A stretch of DNA of 64,000 bases, from contig CABUIY010000002.1 of the NCBI GenBank assembly GCA_902491765.1, forward strand, positions 1 to 64,000. Reading direction: 5' to 3'. Of the stretch, positions 1-11,418 are shown piece after piece. The notes under the pieces are model-generated. The model was not told the origin of the DNA. It ran no database searches and was given only the letters and a program-made list of their open reading frames with translations. Made by a program: the position numbers and the translations under genes. The number at the start of each line of letters is the position of its first letter. Position 1 is the stretch's first letter. This DNA is from an uncultured Collinsella sp. (GTDB taxonomy: Bacteria > Actinomycetota > Coriobacteriia > Coriobacteriales > Coriobacteriaceae).

Positions 1-3420
<3,420 letters not shown>

Positions 3421-3567
3421 AACCGCACCTCGCGGCCCGCGGGACATGCGCTCAGAAGCGCGGTCCGGGCACGAGGATGCCCCCGAGTCACCTCCCCTAT
3501 GCGCCATGCGGCCCCCAGGGCACGTAAGTGAGATACCCGGACACCGTAACGGTGGGCGCCGCCCACC

Positions 3568-3684
3568 GGTCAGCGGCCAGAGCATGGGGGGCACGCCCGG
3601 TCCCGTTCCGAACCCGGAAGCTAAGCCCCATCGCGCCGAGAGTACTGCGGGGTCAGCCCGTGGGAGGCCAGGGCGCCGCTGACC
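3568..3684 (+). rRNA. rrf: 5S rRNA
   Basis: A 117-base gene. Its terminal helix pairs 3568-3577 (GGTCAGCGGC) with 3675-3684 (GCCGCTGACC). The conserved CCGAACCCGGAAGCTAAGCCC block lies inside. It completes the 16S-23S-5S operon, and a terminator follows 36 bases later. Confidence 0.96.
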
Positions 3685-3720
3685 GGTGGACGGCACCGAG
3701 CCGTCGATCGACTTGAAGAA

Positions 3721-3750
3721 GGGGGAGGCCTCGCGGCCTCCCCCTTTTTT
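3721..3750 (+). terminator. rRNA operon terminator
   Basis: A perfect 10-bp stem (GGGGGAGGCC at 3721-3730 with GGCCTCCCCC at 3735-3744) has a TCGC loop and a run of six T. This is a textbook intrinsic terminator for the rRNA operon. Confidence 0.95.
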
Positions 3751-3877
3751 GCGTTTGATAGAGAGTTGTAATACAAGCACTCGCTTTCGTTTAGCTTGTC
3801 TTACTGTTTGGCTGTATTTTGAGTCCTTCTTTTGTATTTGCGCGATAATAACTCCCATTGGCGTTAGGGAGGACTTG

Positions 3878-4519
3878 ATGTTTACCGTTTTTGTCTTGGG
3901 CAATATTGCTTCGGGTAAGTCGACTGCCTGCCGCTATCTCGAATCTCATGGCGCCATGCTTATCGATCTGGATGAGCTTGCCAAATCGCTTTATGTGCCA
4001 GGCTCCGATATCGTCAATGCTCTCGCGGAAGAATTCGGTTGGGACATTCTGGACGGGGAGGGCGGCATTCGCCGCAATGTCCTCGCTGCTCGAGCTTTCG
4101 CCTCTCCTGATACAGTTGCGCGGCTCAATGGCATCGTTCACCCGGTTCTCATCGAACAGCTGTCACTGAGGCTTCTTGATCCGGTTTGCTGCACGGTTTC
4201 GTCCCCCCGTTACCCCTTTGCGGTTGTCGAGGTTTCTGCCCCGACTGGTTTTGAGGATGCTTTTGGCCTGGCTGATGAAATTCTGGCTATCAGCGCTCCT
4301 TTAGCAGTTCGTCGTGAGCGTGCCATTCATCGTGGTATGGAGTCTTCTGATTTTGATGCGCGCTCTGCATGCCAACCTGATGAGGCTTCGCTTTGCAATC
4401 TCGCTACGACGGTAATCGATAATGCGGCAGGCGATAACTCGCTCTTTGAACAACTGGACGCATGGCTTGCGCGCCATGGCTTCGGGGATGTAGTGGATAA
4501 GGATGAGGCCGATGCCTAA
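3878..4519 (+). CDS. coaE: Dephospho-CoA kinase
   Basis: This 213-residue protein is a P-loop kinase that phosphorylates the 3' hydroxyl of dephospho-CoA, the last step of coenzyme A synthesis in the cytoplasm. The Walker A motif GNIASGKST spans residues 8-16, and a LIDLDELA segment follows, as in CoaE. The length fits the family. The ATG at 3878 is chosen because AGGGAGG lies five bases upstream; the open frame extends back into the rRNA terminator, which cannot be coding. The middle of the protein is divergent, with an insert after residue 100, so substrate assignment rests on the N-terminal half. It overlaps the next gene by 17 bases. Confidence 0.85.
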   Translation: MFTVFVLGNIASGKSTACRYLESHGAMLIDLDELAKSLYVPGSDIVNALAEEFGWDILDGEGGIRRNVLAARAFASPDTVARLNGIVHPVLIEQLSLRLLDPVCCTVSSPRYPFAVVEVSAPTGFEDAFGLADEILAISAPLAVRRERAIHRGMESSDFDARSACQPDEASLCNLATTVIDNAAGDNSLFEQLDAWLARHGFGDVVDKDEADA

Positions 4520-5093
4520 GACACGTTTCTTTACGTGGTATCGCGTGGCGCCACTTGCCGTCGTGTTCGTCTTCGGCCTTATTTCGCTCGTCTACTCGTA
4601 TGCCCCTGCCGCCTTCTTTAAGCCTTTGTATCCAATTGACTACGAGGCGTACGTAAAGCAATCGAGCATTTCGCACAATCTTGATCCGTATCTGGTGTGT
4701 GCTGTCATAAAGTCGGAATCGAATTGGGATCCCGAGGCTGAGTCGAATCAAGGCGCACAGGGATTGATGCAGCTGATGCCCGAGACTGCCCAGGATATGA
4801 TTGCCAAGGGTCTTGTCGATGGCAGCGAGTATTCAGCCGGCGACCTTAACGATCCCGCTACGAACATCGAGTTTGGCTGTGCGTATCTTTCGTATCTTCT
4901 GACGTATTTTAACGGGTCGACTGACAGTGCCATTGCCGCCTATAACGCCGGCATGGGCAATGTCGACGGATGGGCGCAGCAGAGCACGTCGCTTCATAAT
5001 GCAATCACCTTTCCCGAGACGCAGGCGTATCTGATTCGTGTCAATAATGCCTGGGTTCGCTACAAGACCCTCTATCCCGATCGGTTCGTATAG
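4503..5093 (+). CDS. Membrane-anchored lytic transglycosylase (SLT domain)
   Basis: A 196-residue protein with one N-terminal membrane segment (about residues 16-36) followed by a Slt70-like goose-type lysozyme domain outside the cell. Catalytic Glu72 lies in the SESNW motif. The GLMQLMP motif follows near residue 88, and AAYNAG lies near 145. Family members cleave the MurNAc-GlcNAc bond of peptidoglycan and leave a 1,6-anhydro end. The start at 4503 overlaps coaE by 17 bases; an in-frame ATG at 4512 is possible and changes only three residues. Overlap with coaE suggests co-transcription. The specific physiological role cannot be told from sequence. Confidence 0.87.
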   Translation: MRPMPKTRFFTWYRVAPLAVVFVFGLISLVYSYAPAAFFKPLYPIDYEAYVKQSSISHNLDPYLVCAVIKSESNWDPEAESNQGAQGLMQLMPETAQDMIAKGLVDGSEYSAGDLNDPATNIEFGCAYLSYLLTYFNGSTDSAIAAYNAGMGNVDGWAQQSTSLHNAITFPETQAYLIRVNNAWVRYKTLYPDRFV

Positions 5094-5113
5094 GACTATG
5101 CCTGCCGCCTGCG

Positions 5114-5119
5114 TATACT
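5114..5119 (+). promoter_or_regulatory. Possible -10 box of uvrB
   Basis: TATACT lies 26 bases before the uvrB start codon, in the short gap after the transglycosylase gene. No good -35 hexamer is seen 17 bases upstream (TAGGAC), so this is a weak call. No LexA-type operator was recognised next to it. Confidence 0.35.
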
Positions 5120-5144
5120 GCAGATATATGAGTTAGGAGTATCC

Positions 5145-7385
5145 ATGGCGGAATTTGAAGTTGAGCGTGTTGGAGGAGAGCTCAAACGTTTTGGCGTTGA
5201 GGGCTCTGAGGTGCCGTTTGAGGTCGTGTCTCCATACGAGCCCGCTGGTTCCCAGCCTAAGGCCATTGAGTCGCTTGTGCAGGGTGTGAGGGACGGAGAT
5301 CGCTATCAGGTTTTGCTGGGCGTGACTGGTTCGGGCAAGACCTTCACGATGGCTAAGACTATTGAGGCCTTGGGGAAGCCGACGCTGGTCATGGCTCCCA
5401 ATAAAACGCTTGCCGCTCAGCTCGCGAGCGAGCTCAAGGAATTCTTCCCTAACAACGCCGTGGTCTATTTTGTGTCGTACTACGATTACTATCAGCCCGA
5501 GGCATATGTGCCGCAAAGCGATACGTATATCGAGAAAGACTCCTCGATTAACGAAGAGGTCGAGATGCTGCGCCATCAGGCGACGGCATCGCTGCTATCT
5601 CGACGCGATGTGATCGTCGTCGCATCGGTCTCGTGTATCTATGGCATTGGCTCCCCCGAGGACTATGCGGGCCTAGCTCCGAACGTCGACAAGAAGGTGC
5701 CGCTCGAGCGCGATGACTTTATCCATGCGCTTATCGATATCCAGTACGATCGCAATGACTATGATTTGGCACGTGGCACCTTCCGCGTGCGCGGCGATGT
5801 CGTCGACGTGTATCCGCCCTATGCCGAGCATCCGTTGCGGTTTGAGTTCTTTGGCGACGAGGTCGAGCTGATTGCCGAGATCGACGAGGTCACCGGCGAG
5901 ATGCTGCGTGAGTACGAGGCCATTCCCGTGTGGCCGGCCTCGCACTACGTGACTGAGAAGCCTAAGGTCAAAGCGGCTCTGAAATCAATCAGCGTAGAGT
6001 GCGAGAAGCGTGTGGCCGAGCTCAAGGCGACTGATAAGCTGCTCGAGGCGCAGCGTCTGCAGCAGCGCACCGACTATGATCTCGAGATGCTCGAGACCAT
6101 GGGTTTTTGTAACGGCATCGAGAACTACTCGCGTCATCTGGACGGTCGAAAACCGGGCGAGCCGCCGTTTACCCTGATCGATTACTTTCCTAAGGACATG
6201 CTCTGTATCATCGACGAGAGCCATGTAACGGTGCCGCAGATCCGCGGCATGCACGAAGGCGATCGCTCGCGTAAGGTGACGCTGGTGGAGCATGGTTTTC
6301 GTCTGCCTTCGGCACTCGATAACCGCCCGCTTCGTTTCGATGAGTTTGAGGCGAGGATTCCCCAGTTCATCTACGTTTCGGCCACGCCGGGCGACTATGA
6401 GCTGCGGGTTAGCCAGAACGACGTTGAGCAGATTATTCGTCCGACTGGCCTGCTCGACCCCAAGATCGATGTGCGTCCGGTTCGTGGGCAGATTGACGAT
6501 CTTGAGGACGAGATTCGCGAGCGCGTGGCGCGTAAGGAGCGCGTGCTGGTGACCACGCTCACCAAGCGCATGGCCGAGGACCTGACCGACCATCTTCTTG
6601 ATGCCGGCATTAAGGTCAATTACATGCACTCCGATACAGCGACGATGGACCGCGTCGAGATTCTGCGAACGCTGCGCGAGGGAAAGATTGATGTTCTCGT
6701 TGGCATCAACCTGCTCCGCGAGGGTCTAGACCTTCCCGAGGTCTCGCTGGTGGCAATTCTCGACGCTGACAAGGAAGGCTTCTTGCGTAACCGTCGTTCG
6801 TTGATTCAGACGATTGGCCGTGCGGCCCGTAATGCCGACGGCGAGGTCATCATGTATGCAGACGTTATGACCGATTCGATGAAAGAAGCCATCGAGGAGA
6901 CGCAGCGCCGTCGCGAGATTCAGATGGCATATAACGAAGAGCATGGCATTGTGCCCAAGACGGTCCGCAAGGCCATTAACGACATTTCGAGCTTTATTGC
7001 CGAGGCCGAAAAGACTGTGGGCTCGAAGGGACGCTCGAGAGGCAATTCGCTGGGTCACGGTGCGTTCTATACACCCGACGAAAACGGCGAGGGCGCCGCG
7101 CCGGAGACGGCAGCACCCGAGCAAACGCTTGCCGAGCAGTTGGAAGGGCTACCGCATGACGAGCTCGTGCGGATCGTCGAGACCATGGAGGAAGACATGC
7201 GTAACGCTTCCGCCGCCATGGACTTTGAGGAGGCGGCGCGTCTGCGCGATGCCGTCGTTCAGATTCGGGCGATGCTTGAGGGCGCATCTGAGGACGAAAC
7301 GATTGAGCGTTTGCGTTCGCAGGCTCGCAAGGGCTCTACCTTTGCTTCGGGCAGAAAACGCCAGGGTGCACGATTCAGGAAGTAG
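5145..7385 (+). CDS. uvrB: Excinuclease ABC subunit B
   Basis: UvrB receives damaged DNA from UvrA, opens it with its helicase fold, and recruits UvrC for incision. The 746-residue protein has Walker A GVTGSGKTF (residues 59-67) and the beta-hairpin YYDYYQPEAY that pries the strands. The helicase motifs follow, including DESHV, the SATPG motif and QTIGRAARN. A UVR domain at about 670-708 is the part that contacts UvrC. The N-terminus carries about 20 residues more than E. coli UvrB. TTAGGAG precedes the ATG. uvrA and uvrC lie within the next 13.5 kb on the same strand. Confidence 0.97.
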   Translation: MAEFEVERVGGELKRFGVEGSEVPFEVVSPYEPAGSQPKAIESLVQGVRDGDRYQVLLGVTGSGKTFTMAKTIEALGKPTLVMAPNKTLAAQLASELKEFFPNNAVVYFVSYYDYYQPEAYVPQSDTYIEKDSSINEEVEMLRHQATASLLSRRDVIVVASVSCIYGIGSPEDYAGLAPNVDKKVPLERDDFIHALIDIQYDRNDYDLARGTFRVRGDVVDVYPPYAEHPLRFEFFGDEVELIAEIDEVTGEMLREYEAIPVWPASHYVTEKPKVKAALKSISVECEKRVAELKATDKLLEAQRLQQRTDYDLEMLETMGFCNGIENYSRHLDGRKPGEPPFTLIDYFPKDMLCIIDESHVTVPQIRGMHEGDRSRKVTLVEHGFRLPSALDNRPLRFDEFEARIPQFIYVSATPGDYELRVSQNDVEQIIRPTGLLDPKIDVRPVRGQIDDLEDEIRERVARKERVLVTTLTKRMAEDLTDHLLDAGIKVNYMHSDTATMDRVEILRTLREGKIDVLVGINLLREGLDLPEVSLVAILDADKEGFLRNRRSLIQTIGRAARNADGEVIMYADVMTDSMKEAIEETQRRREIQMAYNEEHGIVPKTVRKAINDISSFIAEAEKTVGSKGRSRGNSLGHGAFYTPDENGEGAAPETAAPEQTLAEQLEGLPHDELVRIVETMEEDMRNASAAMDFEEAARLRDAVVQIRAMLEGASEDETIERLRSQARKGSTFASGRKRQGARFRK

Positions 7386-7388
7386 TGA

Positions 7389-7424
7389 ACAGGCCCCGAG
7401 TTCCCTGTGGAGCTCGGGGCCTGT
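7389..7424 (+). terminator. Convergent hairpin after uvrB
   Basis: A perfect 12-bp stem (ACAGGCCCCGAG with CTCGGGGCCTGT, 12-base loop) sits between uvrB and the reverse-strand flavoprotein gene, which converge here. There is no T-run on either side, so it may act as a bidirectional or factor-assisted terminator. Confidence 0.7.
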
Positions 7425-7450
7425 GTCGTTCGGACGCGAGAGTTCGTGCA

Positions 7451-9091
7451 CTAGAGGTCTGCTATCAGCGCCTCAGCGCAACGGATGCCGTCGGTGGCGG
7501 CACTCATGATGCCGCCGGCATATCCGGCACCCTCGCCGCAAGGGTAAAGGCCCGGGGTCGACGTGGCGTGGCATGTTCGATCGCGGGTGACGGTGACCGG
7601 GGAGCTCGAGCGTGTCTCCACGCCAGTGAGGACCGCATCGGGGCGGTCATAGCCGCGCAGTTTCTTACCGAGCAGGGGGATTCCCAAACGAAGCGATTCG
7701 ACGATATGCTGCGGGAGGGCATCGTCGATCGCCGTCCAGGTCACGCCAAGTGGATAGGTTGGTTTTACCTTTCCGGGTGCCGTGCTGGCGCGTCTAGCAA
7801 GGAAATCTCCGACGAGCTGTGCCGGCGCGTTCCAGTTAGAGCCACCCAGGCGATAGGCGGCTCGCTCGCAGGCGCGCTGGAGCTCAATGCCTGCGAGCGG
7901 ATCATCGCCGGGAAGGTCGTCGGGTGTGACGTTGACGAGTAGGGCGGCATTTGCGTTACGCCCGTCGCGGGCATTGAGGCTGGCACCGTTGACGCACAGA
8001 TGGCCCTGCTCGGAAGAAGCCGCGACAACCTGTCCGCCGGGGCACATGCAAAATGAGAACACGCTGCGGCCGTTGGGGAGATGGGCGACAAGCTTGTAGG
8101 GGGCTGCTCTGAGTGCCGGGTGCCCCGCCGAGGGGCCATATTGGGCACGGTCGATGTCGCGCTGTGGATGCTCGATGCGCACGCCCATGGCAAAGGTCTT
8201 TTGCGCGAGGGCAACGTTATGTTCTTTGAGAAGCTCGAATACGTCGCGGGCGGAATGGCCGCAGGCGAGAATGAGGTGCTTTGTGGCGATTGTCTCGCTT
8301 GTGGTTTCTTGGGGCGGTTGGACATCGATGCCGGTGATGGCGCCAGATCCATCGGTTCGAATATCGACGAGCTTTGTTCGATAGCGGACGGTTCCACCGA
8401 GCCGCTCGATGCGCTGAGAAATGTTGGTGACGACGGTGGGGAGGATGTCGGAGCCAATGTGCGGCTTGGCGTCCCACAGGATGTCACGAGGTGAGCCCGC
8501 TTCGACGAAGGTCTCAAGAATCAGTCGATGGGCGGGATTCTTGGTTCCCGTGTTGAGCTTGCCGTCCGAGAAGGTCCCTGCGCCGCCCAGGCCAAATTGG
8601 ATATTGCTTTCGGGGTCGAGGATACGCTCCTTAAGAAAGAGATCAATCGCTTCCGAGCGGCGAAGCGCGGTGTCGCCGCGCTCGATGAGCAGGGGTTTAA
8701 GGCCCGCTTCGGCAAGGGTCAGGGCGGCGAAGAGACCGGCGCAACCGGCGCCGACAACGACGGGACGCCCCTTGGGTGCATTCGGGACAGGGTTGGGGAA
8801 TGAAGGAGCCTCGCCGTCTACCATGCGGATGCGCGAGCGGTCGCGCTCGGCGACGCGGTCGACCACCTCCTGCTCGAGTCGGGAGCTTGTCAACTCAACT
8901 CGAAAGCTCAAAATAAAATGGACATCTCGCTTTTTACGGGCGTCGATTGACTTGCGATGGAGCTCAATGGCTTTAATCTGGGAATCCTCGCATCGCAGGG
9001 CTCGTTTGACGGCGCGTCTGCCAATAGCAAGGCAGGCGGCTTCGTCGCCTGCCTCATCGAGTGACGCGTGGACTTGGGTGATTTCGATCAT
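7451..9091 (-). CDS. FAD-dependent dehydrogenase, COG2509 type
   Basis: A 546-residue flavoprotein. An N-terminal region of about 105 residues precedes the dinucleotide-binding motif VGAGCAGL at 113-120. Next come an NIQFGLGGAGTFSDGKL segment and a C-terminal EGAGYAGGI motif that closes the FAD site. This combination is characteristic of the uncharacterised NAD(FAD)-utilising dehydrogenase family COG2509. The substrate is unknown. The ATG at 9091 is chosen for its AAGGAG ribosome site; a longer open frame upstream has none. It lies downstream of a second flavoprotein gene on the same strand but appears separated from it by a terminator. Confidence 0.8.
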   Translation of the reverse strand: MIEITQVHASLDEAGDEAACLAIGRRAVKRALRCEDSQIKAIELHRKSIDARKKRDVHFILSFRVELTSSRLEQEVVDRVAERDRSRIRMVDGEAPSFPNPVPNAPKGRPVVVGAGCAGLFAALTLAEAGLKPLLIERGDTALRRSEAIDLFLKERILDPESNIQFGLGGAGTFSDGKLNTGTKNPAHRLILETFVEAGSPRDILWDAKPHIGSDILPTVVTNISQRIERLGGTVRYRTKLVDIRTDGSGAITGIDVQPPQETTSETIATKHLILACGHSARDVFELLKEHNVALAQKTFAMGVRIEHPQRDIDRAQYGPSAGHPALRAAPYKLVAHLPNGRSVFSFCMCPGGQVVAASSEQGHLCVNGASLNARDGRNANAALLVNVTPDDLPGDDPLAGIELQRACERAAYRLGGSNWNAPAQLVGDFLARRASTAPGKVKPTYPLGVTWTAIDDALPQHIVESLRLGIPLLGKKLRGYDRPDAVLTGVETRSSSPVTVTRDRTCHATSTPGLYPCGEGAGYAGGIMSAATDGIRCAEALIADL

Positions 9092-9110
9092 CGAGGTCTC
9101 CTTAGATGCA

Positions 9111-9141
9111 AGAAAGAGGCCGCCCGGTGTCCCAGACGGCC
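9111..9141 (-). terminator. Terminator of the mrp-flavoprotein operon
   Basis: On the reverse strand a 7-bp stem (GGCCGTC with GGCGGCC, one G-T pair) is followed by TCTTTCTT. It lies 30 bases after the stop of the flavoprotein gene at 9171-10442. Confidence 0.65.
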
Positions 9142-9170
9142 CGAATGCGTTTTGATTATAGACTGCGCGG

Positions 9171-10442
9171 CTATAGGCTGCTTGCAGCGCGAATACCCGA
9201 GATCCAAGCCCACGCAAGGTTGAAACCGCCGCAATCGGCATCGATGTCGAGCGCCTCGCCACAGATGTAAAGTGGGGCGCCTGCCGCGTTGCTCACGCAG
9301 AGGTTGGGAGCTGAGACGCTCTCGATGGGCACGCCGCCGCGCGTGACCTGAGCCGAACGCTCCTCTGTCGTTCCCTCGACGAGCATCTTAAAGTGCTTGA
9401 GGATTGAGACCAGATGGATGACGTCGTGCGACCCGGGGTGGCACTGTTCGAATGCGGTGCAGACAACGTGAGAGAACTGCGGGGCGAGCATGCCGTCGAG
9501 CCAGCGGGGGTCGCGGGGTGAAAAGCCGCCGAGCAACGCAACTCGCTGGCTGAGCATATCGAGCAACTCGTCTTTGGAGAGGTCGGGGAAAACGTCGAGC
9601 AGAATCGTGTCGCCGCGCTGGACGCGACGGGAGAGGTTAAAGGCGGCAACGCCCGAGATGCCAAAGGTTCGGAAGAGCACTTCGCCGTCTTCGCGCCAGA
9701 GCTCCTCGTGATTGCGGGTGAGCGTCAAACGGGCGCGGACGCGCAGGCCATCCAGCGTCTTGAGCGCAGTCTGGTCGCCGAAGACCGATGCCGACACGGG
9801 GCAGAGGACGGGGCGCTGCGGTGTGAGGGAAAGATTGAACGTCTTCGCGATGTCGGCGGGGCTGCCGCCCGTAGCGATAATTACGGCCTTTGCCTGCAGC
9901 GTCTCGTTCTTGCGAGGGGTGTCGGCGAGCGCCTTCCGAAGTGAGCGGACCTCCGTTTTTCGGTCGTCGTGCTTTTTTGCCTTGAGTGCTCGCGCAGGAC
10001 GGTCTATTTGGAGTGTCCAGCCCTCGGGGGCTTTGAATGCCGAGGCAACGTTTGCTCCACAGATCAAGGTGATACCCAGGTGATTGCAAGCGTTGAGAAG
10101 CGCATCGCGCACCGATTCGGCACGAAGGGAGCGCGGATACAGCCGGCCCTCCTCGGAGGTCGTCATGATGCCCAGCGAGGAGAAGAAACTGCCGAGCTCT
10201 TGCTCGGGCCGGGGACTCATGACGGATTCGACGAATGCGGGGTGGTTGTACCGCTGGAAATCAATTGATTCGTTGGAAAGGTTGCAGCGGCCGTTGCCGG
10301 TCGCAAGGAGTTTAAGGCCGCAGGCAACATCGCGCTCAACGATGCAGACGCTTTTGCCTGCGCGTGCGGCCGTAATGGCGGCGGCGAGACCCGAGGCCCC
10401 GCCGCCGATCACCAAGACGTCATAGGAGGCGTTTGTGTTCAC
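9171..10442 (-). CDS. Flavoprotein of the HI0933/BaiN family
   Basis: A 423-residue NAD(P)/FAD-dependent oxidoreductase-type protein. The FAD-binding motif VIGGGASGLAAA lies at residues 11-22, and the family hallmark GNGRCNLSN lies near residue 50. A middle substrate-domain insert follows, then the C-terminal ALDIDADCGGFNLAWAW signature. Members include BaiN of bile-acid dehydroxylating clostridia and uncharacterised YhiN-like proteins; nothing here points to bile acids. The start is a GTG directly abutting the stop codon of mrp, so the two are almost certainly translated from one message. A 20-residue Lys/Arg-rich stretch near residue 155 is unusual. Confidence 0.83.
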   Translation of the reverse strand: MNTNASYDVLVIGGGASGLAAAITAARAGKSVCIVERDVACGLKLLATGNGRCNLSNESIDFQRYNHPAFVESVMSPRPEQELGSFFSSLGIMTTSEEGRLYPRSLRAESVRDALLNACNHLGITLICGANVASAFKAPEGWTLQIDRPARALKAKKHDDRKTEVRSLRKALADTPRKNETLQAKAVIIATGGSPADIAKTFNLSLTPQRPVLCPVSASVFGDQTALKTLDGLRVRARLTLTRNHEELWREDGEVLFRTFGISGVAAFNLSRRVQRGDTILLDVFPDLSKDELLDMLSQRVALLGGFSPRDPRWLDGMLAPQFSHVVCTAFEQCHPGSHDVIHLVSILKHFKMLVEGTTEERSAQVTRGGVPIESVSAPNLCVSNAAGAPLYICGEALDIDADCGGFNLAWAWISGIRAASSL

Positions 10443-11273
10443 TTAGGCCTCGGCGGTCTCGTGCGGGGCAATGGCCTCGACGGCGGAGACGGCCTGGGGC
10501 AGCATACCGTCGGGCAATGCGGTCTCAACCTCGCCCTTATCGCAAGCCTCGGCGAGTGCCGGATTGATGGGAAGCTGCCCTAGGATCTCGAGGTTGTAGC
10601 GCTCGGCGACCTCGGGGAGCTTGCTCTTGCCAAAGACTTCAATCTTCTTGCCGCAATCGGGGCACTCGATATAGCTCATGTTTTCGACGATTCCCAGAAT
10701 GGGAACGTTCATCTTCTCGGCCATGTTGACCGCCTTGGCGACGATCATCGAGACTAGATCTTGCGGGCTCGTGACGATGACGATGCCATCGACGGGCAGC
10801 GACTGGAAGACAGTGAGGGCAACGTCGCCCGTTCCCGGAGGCATGTCGACCAGCAGGTAGTCGATGGGGCCCCATGAGGTTTCGCTCCAGAACTGCCTGA
10901 TGGCACCCGCGATAACCGGACCGCGCCAGAGGACGGGGTCGGTTTCGTTTTGGAGCAGCAGGTTAGAGCTCATAACCTTGACGCCGTGCTCGGAGATTTC
11001 GGGCAGCATAAGGTTGCCGAGAGCATGGACGTGACGTCCGCTCATGCCGAACATCTTAGGGATAGAGGGGCCGGTAATATCGGCATCGAGGACGCCGACC
11101 TTGTGACCGTGGCGGGCAAGCTCGGTGGCGATGGCGCCGGTGACGAATGACTTGCCGACGCCGCCCTTACCGGAAAGCACGGCGATAACGCGCTTGACCT
11201 CGGACAGCGTATTCTCCTCAAATTGCGACGGCGACGTTTGCCCGCCGGCTGCCTGTGCGTGCTCGCAACCCAT
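10443..11273 (-). CDS. Mrp/NBP35-type iron-sulfur carrier ATPase
   Basis: A 276-residue P-loop NTPase of the Mrp (ApbC) family, which binds iron-sulfur clusters and delivers them to apoproteins. The deviant Walker A SGKGGVGKS lies at residues 34-42. The metal-binding CPDC pair lies near residue 205. MPPGTGD and VTSPQD motifs lie between them. The N-terminal MGCEH segment, with a cysteine and a histidine, is typical of short Mrp proteins from anaerobes. The ATG at 11273 has AAAGGAG upstream. The stop codon is immediately followed by the GTG of the flavoprotein gene, so a functional link between the two is plausible but unproven. Confidence 0.9.
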   Translation of the reverse strand: MGCEHAQAAGGQTSPSQFEENTLSEVKRVIAVLSGKGGVGKSFVTGAIATELARHGHKVGVLDADITGPSIPKMFGMSGRHVHALGNLMLPEISEHGVKVMSSNLLLQNETDPVLWRGPVIAGAIRQFWSETSWGPIDYLLVDMPPGTGDVALTVFQSLPVDGIVIVTSPQDLVSMIVAKAVNMAEKMNVPILGIVENMSYIECPDCGKKIEVFGKSKLPEVAERYNLEILGQLPINPALAEACDKGEVETALPDGMLPQAVSAVEAIAPHETAEA

Positions 11274-11418
11274 GTTTGACTCCTTTGTATATGTTGGGGC
11301 CTGAGCCCCGCGGTGTGACACGAGCGTCATTGTACCCTCGTTTGCGAGCGGGAGTCATTTGCGATGCATTTGGGCCGAGCGTGCTTGCAATACGATGGAC
11401 CCAAGCGAATGGGCGGGC

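Noticed and set aside
3686..3877. Upstream extension of coaE
   Set aside because: It would cover the rRNA terminator; the ATG at 3878 has a good ribosome site and places the P-loop at the usual distance.
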